Translations under genes and position numbers: made by a program | Shown here: piece by piece, positions 17,559 through 26,476 of the stretch | How the letters are laid out: each line of letters begins with the position of its first letter | Position numbering within the stretch: position 1 is the stretch's first letter | Notes under the pieces: model-generated | What the model was told of the DNA's origin: nothing | The model's database searches: none | The model's input: only the letters and a program-made list of their open reading frames with translations | Assembly (NCBI RefSeq): GCF_029892285.1 | Contig: NZ_JARXVM010000011.1 | Coordinates: 124,001 to 188,000 of the forward strand | Direction: 5' to 3' | Length of the DNA stretch: 64,000 nucleotides | Source: Rhizobium sp. SG_E_25_P2 | Lineage (GTDB): Bacteria; Pseudomonadota; Alphaproteobacteria; Rhizobiales; Rhizobiaceae

Positions 17559-20234
17559 ATGACCAGTGGTTTCGACGACATTCCCTTCTTTGACGAGGAG
17601 CCGGACGCTCCGTCCGCGCGCCCGAAGACCAATCGCGAGCCTGCGCCGGAGCGCAGTGGCGGCAGCGGCATCGCCGCCCGGGCGCTGGCCGCCCGCAACG
17701 GCGCGGTGGCCCGGCCCTCTTATCTTGACGGGTTGAACCCCGAACAGTTGCGCGCCGTGGAAACGCTGGACGGACCGGTTCTGGTGCTCGCCGGCGCCGG
17801 CACCGGCAAGACGCGGGTGCTCACCACCCGTATCGCCCATATCCTCGCCACCGGCCGGGCCTATCCCAGCCAGATCCTTGCGGTGACCTTCACCAACAAG
17901 GCGGCGCGGGAAATGCGCGAGCGCATCACCCACCTCGCCGGCGAAGCGGTCGAGGGCATGCCCTGGCTCGGCACCTTCCACTCGATCGGCGTCAAATTCC
18001 TGCGCCGCCATGCCGAGATCGTCTCGCTGCGCTCCGATTTCACCATTCTCGACACCGATGACGTGCTCCGGCTGATCAAGCAGCTGATCCAGGCAGAAGG
18101 CCTGGACGACAAGCGCTGGCCGGCCCGGCAATTCGCCCTGATGATCGACGGCTGGAAGAACAAGGGTCTCGATCCCAGCCAGATCCCGGAGGGCGATTCC
18201 CGCGCTTTCGCAAACGGCAAGGGCCGCGCGCTTTACACCGCCTATCAGAACCGGTTGCTCAGCCTGAACGCCTGCGATTTCGGCGATCTGCTGATGCATC
18301 CGATCCGCATCCTCAAGACCAATCCCGACATTCTCGCCGATTACCAGGGCCGTTTCCGCTATATCCTCGTCGACGAATATCAGGACACCAATTCGGCGCA
18401 ATATATGTGGCTGCGGCTGCTGGCGCAGCGGCCAGGGAGAAAGAGCCCCTCCCCAACCCCTCCCCACAAGGGGGCGGGGCTTGGAGCCCGTAGCGCCCGT
18501 CTCGGCGCAACCTCGGACACAGATGTCGTGGATGGGGACGAATTTCCCGGCGACGCGCCGCAGCCAGACTCCCTCCCCCCTGTGGGGAGGGTTGGGGAGG
18601 GGTCTTCATCACACGCCTCCGTCAATATCTGCTGCGTCGGCGACGACGATCAGGCGATCTATGGCTGGCGCGGCGCCGATGTCGACAATATCCTGCGTTT
18701 CGAGAAGGATTTCCCCGGCGCCGCCGTGATCCGGCTGGAGCGCAACTACCGCTCCACCGCCCATATTCTCGGCGCGTCAGGCCATCTGATCGCCCATAAT
18801 GAGGGCCGGCTCGGCAAGACGCTGTTCACCGAGCGTCAGGACCCCGAGGACGAGAAGGTGCAGGTGCACGCCGCCTGGGATTCGGAGGAAGAAGCCCGCG
18901 CCATCGGCGAGGAGATAGAGCGCCTGCAGCGCGGCGACGGCGCCGACGGCGTCAAGCATCTCCTCAACAACATGGCCATCCTCGTGCGCGCTTCGTTCCA
19001 GATGCGCGAATTCGAAGATCGCTTCGTGACATTGGGGCTGAACTACCGCGTCATCGGCGGCCCGCGCTTCTATGAGCGCATGGAAATCCGCGACGCCATG
19101 GCCTATTTCCGCCTGGTCTGCCAGCCCGCCGATGATCTCGCTTTCGAGCGCATCATCAACACACCCAAGCGAGGGTTGGGCGACACCACCGTGCGCAATC
19201 TCCATGACTATGCCCGCGCCCGCAATATTCCCATGCTGGCCGCCGCCGCCGACATCGTCGAGACCGAGGAGTTCAAGCCGAAGGCCCGCAAGGCGCTGTT
19301 TGATGTCGTGGCCAATTTCCAGCGCTGGCAGAAGCTGCTGGAGACCATGGCGCATACCGAACTCGCCGAGCAAATTCTCGAGGAGAGCGGCTACACCGAC
19401 ATGTGGAAAAACGACAAATCGGCCGAAGCGCCGGGGCGTCTCGAAAACCTGAAGGAACTCATCCGCTCGATGGACGCCTTCGAAAGCATGCGCGGCTTCC
19501 TCGAACATGTCTCGCTGGTCATGGACGCCGAGCAGAACGAGCAGATGGACGCCGTCTCGATCATGACGCTGCATTCCGCCAAGGGGCTGGAATTCGACAC
19601 CGTTTTCCTGCCCGGCTGGGAGGAAGGCCTGTTTCCGCATCAGCGCGCGCTGGACGAAGGCGGCCGCAATGGGCTCGAGGAAGAGCGCCGGCTCGCTTAT
19701 GTCGGCCTGACCCGCGCCAAGAAGCGGCTGCATATCTGGTTCGTCTCCAACCGCCGCATTCACGGCCTCTGGCAATCGACCATTCCCTCGCGCTTCCTGG
19801 ATGAACTGCCGCCCGACCATGTCGAAGTGGCCGAAGCCGAGCAGAGCTATGGCGGCTATGGCCGGGGCAATCCCTATGGCCAGTCGCGCTTCGACAAGCA
19901 GGAGCCGTTCGCCTCGTCCTATTCCTCCCCCGGCTGGCAGCGCGCCCAGGCCAACAAGACCGAGGCGACCCGCAGCAACTGGGGCAACCGCTCCGGCGTA
20001 TCAGTGGAGCGCGTCGGTTACGGCGAAGCCGGCCCCACAGGCCGCGTCATCCAGGGCGAACTGGTCGCCAAATCCAAAATCGACGAACCGTCGAAATTCG
20101 CCATCGGCGACCGCGTCTTCCACATCAAATTCGGCAACGGCAATGTCGCGGCCATCGAAGGCAACAAGCTGACGATCGAATTTGACCGGGCGGGGCAGAA
20201 GCGGGTGCTGGACGGATTTGTGGACAAGGCGTGA
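17559..20234 (+). CDS. UvrD/PcrA-type ATP-dependent DNA helicase with internal insertion
   Basis: 891 residues. Superfamily 1A 3'-5' helicase for repair and replication. Seen: Walker A GAGTGKT (residues 79-85), FTNKAAREMRER, Walker B VDEYQDTN (about 271-278), motif III GDDDQAIYGWRG (about 358-369), ERNYRS, TLHSAKGLEFD, and VGLTRAKKRL. A C-terminal flexible tail ends in the PcrA/UvrD tudor-like domain (FAIGDRVFHIKFGNGNVAAIEG). About 52 residues at 296-348, rich in Pro and Gly, are absent from relatives as I know them. They are encoded by an inverted-repeat element (18446-18602) that keeps the frame open, between motifs II and III. Confidence 0.92.
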   Translation: MTSGFDDIPFFDEEPDAPSARPKTNREPAPERSGGSGIAARALAARNGAVARPSYLDGLNPEQLRAVETLDGPVLVLAGAGTGKTRVLTTRIAHILATGRAYPSQILAVTFTNKAAREMRERITHLAGEAVEGMPWLGTFHSIGVKFLRRHAEIVSLRSDFTILDTDDVLRLIKQLIQAEGLDDKRWPARQFALMIDGWKNKGLDPSQIPEGDSRAFANGKGRALYTAYQNRLLSLNACDFGDLLMHPIRILKTNPDILADYQGRFRYILVDEYQDTNSAQYMWLRLLAQRPGRKSPSPTPPHKGAGLGARSARLGATSDTDVVDGDEFPGDAPQPDSLPPVGRVGEGSSSHASVNICCVGDDDQAIYGWRGADVDNILRFEKDFPGAAVIRLERNYRSTAHILGASGHLIAHNEGRLGKTLFTERQDPEDEKVQVHAAWDSEEEARAIGEEIERLQRGDGADGVKHLLNNMAILVRASFQMREFEDRFVTLGLNYRVIGGPRFYERMEIRDAMAYFRLVCQPADDLAFERIINTPKRGLGDTTVRNLHDYARARNIPMLAAAADIVETEEFKPKARKALFDVVANFQRWQKLLETMAHTELAEQILEESGYTDMWKNDKSAEAPGRLENLKELIRSMDAFESMRGFLEHVSLVMDAEQNEQMDAVSIMTLHSAKGLEFDTVFLPGWEEGLFPHQRALDEGGRNGLEEERRLAYVGLTRAKKRLHIWFVSNRRIHGLWQSTIPSRFLDELPPDHVEVAEAEQSYGGYGRGNPYGQSRFDKQEPFASSYSSPGWQRAQANKTEATRSNWGNRSGVSVERVGYGEAGPTGRVIQGELVAKSKIDEPSKFAIGDRVFHIKFGNGNVAAIEGNKLTIEFDRAGQKRVLDGFVDKA
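18446..18602. repeat. Palindromic repeat element inserted in-frame in the helicase gene
   Basis: Left arm 18446-18474 begins CCCCTCCCCAACCCC; right arm 18576-18602 is its reverse complement except for two single-base length differences. The arms flank about 100 bp of unrelated sequence. The whole is 157 bp and lies inside coding sequence without stop or frameshift. It looks like a small non-autonomous mobile repeat; no second copy is in this window. Confidence 0.75.
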
Positions 20235-20253
20235 GGGGGCTAAAGCCCCCTTT
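20235..20253. terminator. Terminator between convergent helicase and small ORF
   Basis: GGGGGC-TAAA-GCCCCC followed by TTTG, starting right after the helicase stop codon. The stem is symmetric but the T-run is short. Confidence 0.6.
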
Positions 20254-20259
20254 GTCTGC

Positions 20260-20490
20260 TTAGGCCGAAAACGTCACCGTCACGCCGCGCTGGCGAAAAT
20301 AGGCCTGCATCAGCTTGCGGCCGGAGCGGTTGTTCTGCACGAGTTTCGACGGATCGAACACCGCTTCCTTGAGGCCGGCCTCCGTGAGCGCCGCCTTGAG
20401 CGCTGCGATGCGCAGGTCGAGATCTTCGTTGTCGGCGCGCAGCGAGTCGTAGATGCTGTTGATGGCGGCTTCGACGGTCGGGTTGCTCAT
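20260..20490 (-). CDS. Small protein of unknown function
   Basis: 76 residues, starting MSNPTVEAAINSIYDSL at the ATG 20488-20490 with a clear AGGAG seven bases ahead; the longer frame upstream lacks this signal. Mostly helical, with a short conserved-looking motif FDPSKLVQNNRSGRKLMQAYFRQRGV at the C-terminal half that suggests nucleic-acid or protein contact. No family recognised. Divergent from the chemoreceptor gene. Confidence 0.65.
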   Translation of the reverse strand: MSNPTVEAAINSIYDSLRADNEDLDLRIAALKAALTEAGLKEAVFDPSKLVQNNRSGRKLMQAYFRQRGVTVTFSA

Positions 20491-20698
20491 GGATGGTCTC
20501 CTGTTCCGGGTGGCGCGCGACGCGCTCGATTGAGGTGACCCTATCGTTGTGAAATCGCTTGGCGTCAAGAGCGACGCGCCCACAGGCTTTGATTGCCCAC
20601 GAGCGGCGCCCTGCTTGCTCTTTATCAATTACTAATTTTAGTCTTGATTAACCAAACCTGTTTACACTTCCCTCCCCAAGAGGTTGAGGAGGTTCGCC

Positions 20699-22135
20699 AT
20701 GCATCACGCCGCCAGGCATGCTGAGAATGACGAGGAGCCCGCAGAGGCGGACGCGGCGGCGCTGAGGCGGGTCATCGCCGATCTCTCCCGCGAGGCGTCA
20801 CTGCTCAGCGTCGACATCGTCGATGTCACCGGCGCCATTCAGGATGTGGCCGACGTTTCGCGCCGGCACCAGGGTGTGTTCCAAACCGTGGTCGGATCGG
20901 CGGAATGGATCGCGGGGGCGACGCGCAATGCGGCGGCGGCGCTGGGGCGCACCGATCAGGCGGCGGCTGACGCGCGCGCCTCGCTCACCGCTTCGGGGCA
21001 GGATCTCTCGCGTTCGATCAAGGACATCCGTTCTCTCGCCGACCGCACCGGCATGATGAGCCGCGAGATCTCCACCTTCTCCGGCGCGCTGACCGATGTC
21101 GACAAATTCGCCGGCGACATCGCCCAGATCGCCCGCCAGACCAATCTGCTCGCGCTCAACGCCGCCATCGAGGCGGCGCGGGCGGGCGACGCCGGCAAGG
21201 GCTTCGCCGTGGTCGCGGCCGAAGTTCGCGCCCTCGCCATGCAGACCGCCCAGACCACCGCCTCGATCCAGCAGACGCTGAACGGGCTCAAGGTCAAGAT
21301 CGTGTCGCTCGGCGAGGCCGGCGCCCAGGCCATGCAGAACGCCGTCGATGTGCAAACCAGTTCCGGCGCAGTCAAGGACCGCTTCGACGCGTTGGAGACC
21401 ACCATGTTCGGCATTCTCGATTCGTCGGCCGAAGTCACCGGCATCACCGCCGAGATCGACAGCCGTTGCAGCCAGTTCGTCGGCGATCTCACGGATGTGT
21501 CTCGCGACATTATCTCCTCCGGAACGGTCTTGCAGAACGCCGCCGAACGCGGCGCGAGCCTGGTGGCGCTATCGGAGCGCGTCATCCAGCATCTCGCCGC
21601 CTCCGGCGTCGAAACCGAGGACGCCGCCTGGATCGAGACGGCGATGGACCTGGCCCAACGCATCGGCCAGACCTTCGAAGACGCGGTGAATAGCGGCCGC
21701 ATCCGGCTGGACACGCTGTTTGACCGCAATTATCGCCCGGCGCCCGGCGCCGATCCGCAACAATTCCTCACCAGCTATCTCGATTTCACCGACCAGGTGC
21801 TGCCGCCTCTGCAGGAACCGGTGTTGCAAAGTTCGAACCGCGTGGCGCTGTGCTGCGCCGTTGACGAGAACGGCTACCTGCCCACACACAACAAGCAATA
21901 TTCGCATCCGCAGCGGCCGGGCGATCCGGTCTGGAACGCCGCCAATTGCCGCAACCGGCGCATGTTCAATGATCGCGTCGGGCTGGCGGCGGGGCGCTCT
22001 ACGAAGCCGTTTATCGTCCAGACCTATCGCCGCGACATGGGCGGCGGTAATTTCGTGATGATGAAGGATATCTCCGCCCCCATCTTCGTCAACGGCCGGC
22101 ACTGGGGCGGCTTACGCATCGGCGTGAAAGTGTAG
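20699..22135 (+). CDS. Soluble methyl-accepting chemotaxis-like protein
   Basis: 478 residues with no membrane segment. The signalling hairpin tip [21 protein letters not shown] lies at about residues 143-163. A distinct C-terminal domain (about 335-478; [40 protein letters not shown]) is of a kind I recall from other alphaproteobacterial cytoplasmic receptors and probably senses an internal signal or redox state. ATG 20699 is preceded by GAGGAGG; an in-frame TTG lies 15 bp upstream. A near-consensus CtrA site (TTTA-N7-TTAAC, 20637-20652) lies upstream. No che genes adjoin it. Confidence 0.85.
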   Translation: MHHAARHAENDEEPAEADAAALRRVIADLSREASLLSVDIVDVTGAIQDVADVSRRHQGVFQTVVGSAEWIAGATRNAAAALGRTDQAAADARASLTASGQDLSRSIKDIRSLADRTGMMSREISTFSGALTDVDKFAGDIAQIARQTNLLALNAAIEAARAGDAGKGFAVVAAEVRALAMQTAQTTASIQQTLNGLKVKIVSLGEAGAQAMQNAVDVQTSSGAVKDRFDALETTMFGILDSSAEVTGITAEIDSRCSQFVGDLTDVSRDIISSGTVLQNAAERGASLVALSERVIQHLAASGVETEDAAWIETAMDLAQRIGQTFEDAVNSGRIRLDTLFDRNYRPAPGADPQQFLTSYLDFTDQVLPPLQEPVLQSSNRVALCCAVDENGYLPTHNKQYSHPQRPGDPVWNAANCRNRRMFNDRVGLAAGRSTKPFIVQTYRRDMGGGNFVMMKDISAPIFVNGRHWGGLRIGVKV

Positions 22136-22472
22136 GCTTCCAAGCCGCGATGAATCCGGCGGCGTTGTGAACGTCCGACAGGGATAGAACAGACCCGTCA
22201 ACCGCCCGCCGTCCACCGCAATCAAATTCCGAAAATTATTCGCATCAGAAAGTCATTCACAGCGGCAAACATCACGTCCCATCAACTCTCCCGGAAAACA
22301 CACATCTTTCAAGTTTGTTACAATTAAACAGATGCAATATTTCCAGAAATAGAAGATCAACCGACAACACCGTCGAGTTGCAAAACTAAATTATTTTTTA
22401 TCCAACTGTCCCTATTGACGTTTTTTAAAATATATTTGTATTTTCCCCACATCAAATGAGGGGAAACCGCCA
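22136..22472. other. AT-rich intergenic region
   Basis: 337 bp without a gene. From about 22230 it is markedly more AT-rich than the surrounding coding DNA (for example TTATTTTTTATCC and TTTTTTAAAATATATTTG). It probably holds the promoter of the HdeA-like gene. I see no clear terminator, repeat or small RNA. Confidence 0.5.
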
Positions 22473-22766
22473 GTGAAGAATACTATCGCAACTCTCGGCT
22501 TCAGCGTTCTTATGCTGTGCGCAACTCAGTCGCATGCAGAAATTTTGGACATGTCGACGCTGAAATGTTCAGACACCGCCGAATGGTCCGAAGACGAAGC
22601 CGGTTTGGTGATGTTCTGGATGCATGGCTATTACGGCGGCAAGGCGGGTGACACGCGGGTGGACTTCGACGCCATCACCGCTGTGGCCGCCAAACTCTCC
22701 GAAGCTTGCGCCGCAAATCCCGATATTGGGCTCATGACCGCTCTGAAGACGGTGGTCGGCGAATAA
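22473..22766 (+). CDS. HdeA/HdeB-like periplasmic protein
   Basis: 97 residues from a GTG start. Signal peptide of about 22 residues ending SHA-EI. The mature part has the HdeA-like pattern DMSTLKCSDTAEW...WMHGYYGG...EACAANPDIGLMTAL, with two cysteines that could form the family's single disulfide. HdeA-type proteins act as acid-activated periplasmic chaperones; that role is not shown here. AT-rich upstream DNA hints at stress control or acquisition by transfer. The VHL-like gene begins 39 bp downstream. Confidence 0.75.
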   Translation: MKNTIATLGFSVLMLCATQSHAEILDMSTLKCSDTAEWSEDEAGLVMFWMHGYYGGKAGDTRVDFDAITAVAAKLSEACAANPDIGLMTALKTVVGE

Positions 22767-22805
22767 CTCCGGTCAAGACAACGTCAACCACATGACAGGT
22801 GAAAC

Positions 22806-23219
22806 ATGAGCTTTTTTTCCAAAGCGGCGGCAGTCGTGGCGCTGACGGCGTCCAGCCTCGTCAGCGTTGCGCCATTCGGCGCGACAGCGGCGCTGGCGGC
22901 GGCATGCGAGGAGGCTCATGACCCCTCGCCTGCCTCGGATGTGTCGACGGGCATCAATTTCCACAATGAAACGTCCTATGCGTTCCGGGTGTTCTGGATC
23001 GATTTCGATGGCTTCCTGAAGGACTATGGTCTGGTGCAGCCCGGTGAAACCGCGAGCTACGACACCTATGTCGGACATCAGTGGATGGTGGAGCTCTATG
23101 CGTCGGAAGACCGCACAGAATGCTTCGGGCCGATCATTCCTCGCGACACTGAAAGCTGCCAGGCCCGCATTCTCTGGGATGACGGCATCGGCATCGACGC
23201 CGGTTTCTGCGATTTCTGA
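22806..23219 (+). CDS. Secreted VHL-beta-domain-like protein
   Basis: 137 residues. Signal peptide of about 32 residues (ending ALAAA-CEE). The mature part reads INFHNETSYAFRVFWIDF...YGLVQPGETASYDTYVGHQWMV, which resembles the beta domain of von Hippel-Lindau protein (the RVFWLDF...Y..L.PG......T..GH.W pattern). Bacterial versions are secreted and of unknown role. Four cysteines (near residues 34, 102, 114 and 135 of the precursor) allow two disulfides. Follows the HdeA-like gene closely, so probably cotranscribed. Confidence 0.7.
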   Translation: MSFFSKAAAVVALTASSLVSVAPFGATAALAAACEEAHDPSPASDVSTGINFHNETSYAFRVFWIDFDGFLKDYGLVQPGETASYDTYVGHQWMVELYASEDRTECFGPIIPRDTESCQARILWDDGIGIDAGFCDF

Positions 23220-23271
23220 TCGCTGAGCCGCTGGCGGACTTGGCTCTGCTGGCGGCTTCCCGGCGGTGAGA

Positions 23272-24090
23272 TCACAAGCCTTTCGCCGTCAGCGTCTCGC
23301 GCCGCTCCGACAGTTTCAGGAAGCGATATCCCCTCGCCTTCAACGACAGCACGCCCTTGACCACGCCATCGCCCGCCGCATGGCTCGGCTGATTGATATG
23401 GGCGATGATCACGTCGCCGTCGCGGGCCGAGGCGAAATGTTTGGCGGTCACCGATGCGCCGAGCAATGAGCCGCCATCGCCATTGACCGAATAGCCGGCG
23501 ATCTCGAAGCCCATTGCCTGGATTTGCTGGATGGATGTCCTGGTGTATTTGGCGGTCGCGCCGCGAAACCAGGTCGGCCGCTTGCCGGTCGCTTTCACAA
23601 TCGCCTCGGCGCCCGCCTCGACCTCGCGCGCCACGGCTTCGGGGGAGCCCGCGGCGGCGATGCCATAGATCTTCACAGGCCTGTCGACCGCCGGCACGTG
23701 GTTTTCGCCATGGTTCTCGATCTCGAACAGGTCGGGATGCGCCAGCATGCGGGAGAAAGGTTCGGGATTGCGCTTCAGCCAACGGGCGGTGACGAAGATC
23801 GTCGCAGGAATCTCATTGGCGATCAGCATGTCGAGAATGCGGGCGTCGGTCGCGCCCATGCAGGCGTCGAAAGTCAGCGCCACCGCCAGACCCTCGCCCT
23901 GGATCCTGGCCATCACCAGCTTCGGTTCGAGAAGATGCGGGCCTGGGGCCTTGTTTGCCTTGGCGGCCATCGTCGAAAGCGGTTTTGCCGGCATCGTCGG
24001 CGTCTCCGGCGTTTCTGCCAAAACGGGCTGGGCCATAATCAGCGAAAGCGCCAGCAGGCCGCGCGCCGTCGAAATCGCCATGTCATGCAT
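23272..24090 (-). CDS. Polysaccharide deacetylase family protein
   Basis: 272 residues with a signal peptide (about residues 1-25, ending VLA), so periplasmic or secreted. NodB-type domain from about residue 65: VALTFDACMG (catalytic/metal Asp), ENHGENH (metal histidines), TWFRGATAKYT, FEIAGYSVNGDGGS and DVIIAHINQPSHAAG. Would remove acetyl groups from a cell-wall or extracellular glycan; substrate unknown. Starts are possible at ATG 24090 or ATG 24081. Convergent with the VHL-like gene. Confidence 0.85.
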   Translation of the reverse strand: MHDMAISTARGLLALSLIMAQPVLAETPETPTMPAKPLSTMAAKANKAPGPHLLEPKLVMARIQGEGLAVALTFDACMGATDARILDMLIANEIPATIFVTARWLKRNPEPFSRMLAHPDLFEIENHGENHVPAVDRPVKIYGIAAAGSPEAVAREVEAGAEAIVKATGKRPTWFRGATAKYTRTSIQQIQAMGFEIAGYSVNGDGGSLLGASVTAKHFASARDGDVIIAHINQPSHAAGDGVVKGVLSLKARGYRFLKLSERRETLTAKGL

Positions 24091-24203
24091 TCCTCTTCGT
24101 CAACAGTCTGGCCGGCGGTCCCGCGCTTGAAGTCGGGGGCGCGCGGCTTTATCTCTGACGCGAACGATTCAAACAATCGGTTAATTCAAAAAGAGAGTGT
24201 GCC

Positions 24204-26300
24204 TTGCCCGCCTTCAAAAATCTGCCGGAACCGCCCAGAGCCGCCAAGAAGCCCGTGACCGACACCAGACACGGAGTGACGCGGACGGATGATTACGCCT
24301 GGCTCAGGGCGGACAATTGGCAGGCGATGTTCAAGGACACCTCGATTATCGACGCCGAGATCCGCGCCTATCTTGAGGCGGAAAACGCCTATCAGGACGC
24401 CGCGATGTCCGATACGGTCGATCTGCGCAAGAAACTGTTCGACGAAATGAAGGCCCGCATCAAGGAGGATGATTCCTCCGTGCCGATGAAGGACGGCCCT
24501 TTCGCCTATGGCACGCTTTATGTGAAGGGCGGCGAGCACGCCCATTATTTCCGCACCAAGCGCGACAAGGACGGGCTGAAGGAAATCCTGCTCAACGGCG
24601 ACCGCGAAGCCGAAGGCAAGGCCTATTGCCGCTTCGCCGGTCTCGATCACGCGCCGGGCCATGACAAGGGCATCTGGGGCTTTGACGATAAGGGCTCGGA
24701 ATATTTCACCCTGAAGATCCGCGACTTCAAGACCGGCAAGGATCTTGCCGATCTGATCGAGAACACTGGCGGCGGCGGCGTCTGGGCCCCTGATGGCAAG
24801 AGCTTCTTCTATACGCTGCTGGATGAGAACCACCGCCCGTCCAAAGTCTTTCACCACATTCTCGGCCAGCCGCAGACGTCTGACCGGCTGGTCTATGAGG
24901 AAAGCGATCCCGGCTTCTTCATGGGCGTCGGCGGCTCCATGCTCAACGACTTCGTCTTCGTCGACATCCACGACCACGAAACCTCGGAATACCGGCTGCT
25001 CTCGACGAAAGATCTCACCGCCGAGCCCATGCTGGTGGCCGAGCGGGTCGAGGGCGTCGAATATTCGATGAGCGAAGGCGGCGACGTCTTCTACATCCTC
25101 ACCAATGACGGCGACGCCAAGGATTTCAAGATCATGCAGGCGCCGGTGAATGCGCCGGGCAAGGACAACTGGACCGAAGTCGTCGCGCACCGCTCCGGCA
25201 CGCTGATCCTGTCGGTCGAGGCCTATAAGGGCCATATCGTCTGGATGGAGCGGCATGAGGGCCTGCCGCGCATCATGATCCGCGACCGCGCAAGCGGCGA
25301 GGATCACTCGATCGCCTTTGCCGAGGAAGCCTACTCCCTCGGCCTGATCGGCGCGATGGAATATGACACGGACTGGATCCGCTTCTCCTATTCGTCGATG
25401 ACCACGCCGTCGCAGCTGTTCGACTACAACATGAAGACCCGCGAGCGCGTGCTGCTCAAGACGCAGGAAGTGCCATCGGGCCATAAGATCGACGACTATG
25501 TCACCCGCCGCGTCTTCGCGCCGACTGCAGATGGCGAGAAGGTGCCGGTTACGCTGCTCTATCGCAAGAACACCAAGCTTGATGGCGGCGCGCCCTGCCT
25601 GCTCTATGGCTATGGCGCCTATGGCATCTCCATCCCGGCCTCGTTCAACACCAACTGCCTGTCGCTGGTCAACCGCGGCTTCATCTACGCCATCGCACAT
25701 GTGCGCGGCGGCAAGGACAAGGGCTTCGCCTGGTATGAAAACGGCAAGATGGAGAACAAGAAGAACACCTTCTCCGATTTCATCGCCGCGGCCGATTATC
25801 TCGTGCGCCAGCAATACACCTCGTTCGACCGCATCGTCGCCGAAGGCGGCTCCGCCGGCGGCATGCTGATGGGCGCCATCGCCAATATGGCTCCGGAAAT
25901 GTTTGCGGGCGTCATCGCCGCTGTGCCCTTCGTTGATGTGCTCAACACCATGCTCGACGACACGCTGCCGCTGACGCCGCCGGAATGGCCGGAATGGGGC
26001 AACCCGATCGACAGCAAGGAGGAATATGACTACATCGCCTCCTATTCGCCCTATGACAATGTCGGAGCAAAGGCCTATCCGCCGATCCTGGCGCTGTCGG
26101 GCCTGACCGATCCGCGCGTGACCTATTGGGAGCCGACCAAATGGGTGGCGAAGCTGCGCGAGCACACCACCTCCAAGAACCCGGTTCTGCTGAAAACCAA
26201 TATGGGCGCCGGCCATGGCGGAGCGTCAGGCCGTTTCCAGCGGCTGGAAGAAGTCGCCTATGAATACGCCTTCGCGCTGAAGGTCATCGGCAAGGCCTGA
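24204..26300 (+). CDS. ptrB: Oligopeptidase B (prolyl oligopeptidase family S9A)
   Basis: 698 residues. Cleaves short peptides after basic residues. N-terminal beta-propeller (about 80-410) and C-terminal alpha/beta-hydrolase domain with nucleophile GGSAGGMLMG, aspartate in GLTDPRVTYWEP, and histidine in GAGHGGASGRF. The acidic phrase DTLPLTPPEWPEWGNP is typical of oligopeptidase B rather than prolyl oligopeptidase. The start appears to be TTG at 24204 (LPAFKNLPEPPRAAKKP), preceded by AAAGAGAG; no upstream in-frame ATG fits. Confidence 0.9.
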   Translation: MPAFKNLPEPPRAAKKPVTDTRHGVTRTDDYAWLRADNWQAMFKDTSIIDAEIRAYLEAENAYQDAAMSDTVDLRKKLFDEMKARIKEDDSSVPMKDGPFAYGTLYVKGGEHAHYFRTKRDKDGLKEILLNGDREAEGKAYCRFAGLDHAPGHDKGIWGFDDKGSEYFTLKIRDFKTGKDLADLIENTGGGGVWAPDGKSFFYTLLDENHRPSKVFHHILGQPQTSDRLVYEESDPGFFMGVGGSMLNDFVFVDIHDHETSEYRLLSTKDLTAEPMLVAERVEGVEYSMSEGGDVFYILTNDGDAKDFKIMQAPVNAPGKDNWTEVVAHRSGTLILSVEAYKGHIVWMERHEGLPRIMIRDRASGEDHSIAFAEEAYSLGLIGAMEYDTDWIRFSYSSMTTPSQLFDYNMKTRERVLLKTQEVPSGHKIDDYVTRRVFAPTADGEKVPVTLLYRKNTKLDGGAPCLLYGYGAYGISIPASFNTNCLSLVNRGFIYAIAHVRGGKDKGFAWYENGKMENKKNTFSDFIAAADYLVRQQYTSFDRIVAEGGSAGGMLMGAIANMAPEMFAGVIAAVPFVDVLNTMLDDTLPLTPPEWPEWGNPIDSKEEYDYIASYSPYDNVGAKAYPPILALSGLTDPRVTYWEPTKWVAKLREHTTSKNPVLLKTNMGAGHGGASGRFQRLEEVAYEYAFALKVIGKA

Positions 26301-26331
26301 ACGCGCTGATCCTGGAACCTCTCAATCATGC

Positions 26332-26358
26332 AGCGGGCCGGCGGCGGCCCGCTTTTCT
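26332..26358 (+). terminator. Terminator after oligopeptidase B
   Basis: AGCGGGCC-GGCGGC-GGCCCGCT followed by TTTCT. Strong GC stem with a short T-run. Confidence 0.75.
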
Positions 26359-26433
26359 ATGTCACGGACATGCGTCCTGAAGGGCAGTGGTTTTTATATA
26401 ATTATAAGCATTAACTGGATCTAAAGACTCAGG

Positions 26434-26449
26434 TTGTATAGTTATACAA
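26434..26449. promoter_or_regulatory. Perfect palindrome upstream of TadG-like gene
   Basis: TTGTATA-GT-TATACAA, 27 bp before the ATG, in AT-rich DNA. A candidate operator. A CtrA-like near-match (TTAA-N7-TAAA, 26411-26425) lies just upstream. Confidence 0.4.
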
Positions 26450-26476
26450 TAAGCAATTTATAATTTAGAGAAACCC

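Noticed and set aside
24186-26216. 676-residue open frame antisense to oligopeptidase B
   Set aside because: Composition is high in His, Arg and Gly as expected of an antisense GC-rich shadow; no domain seen, and the plus-strand protein has a full catalytic triad.
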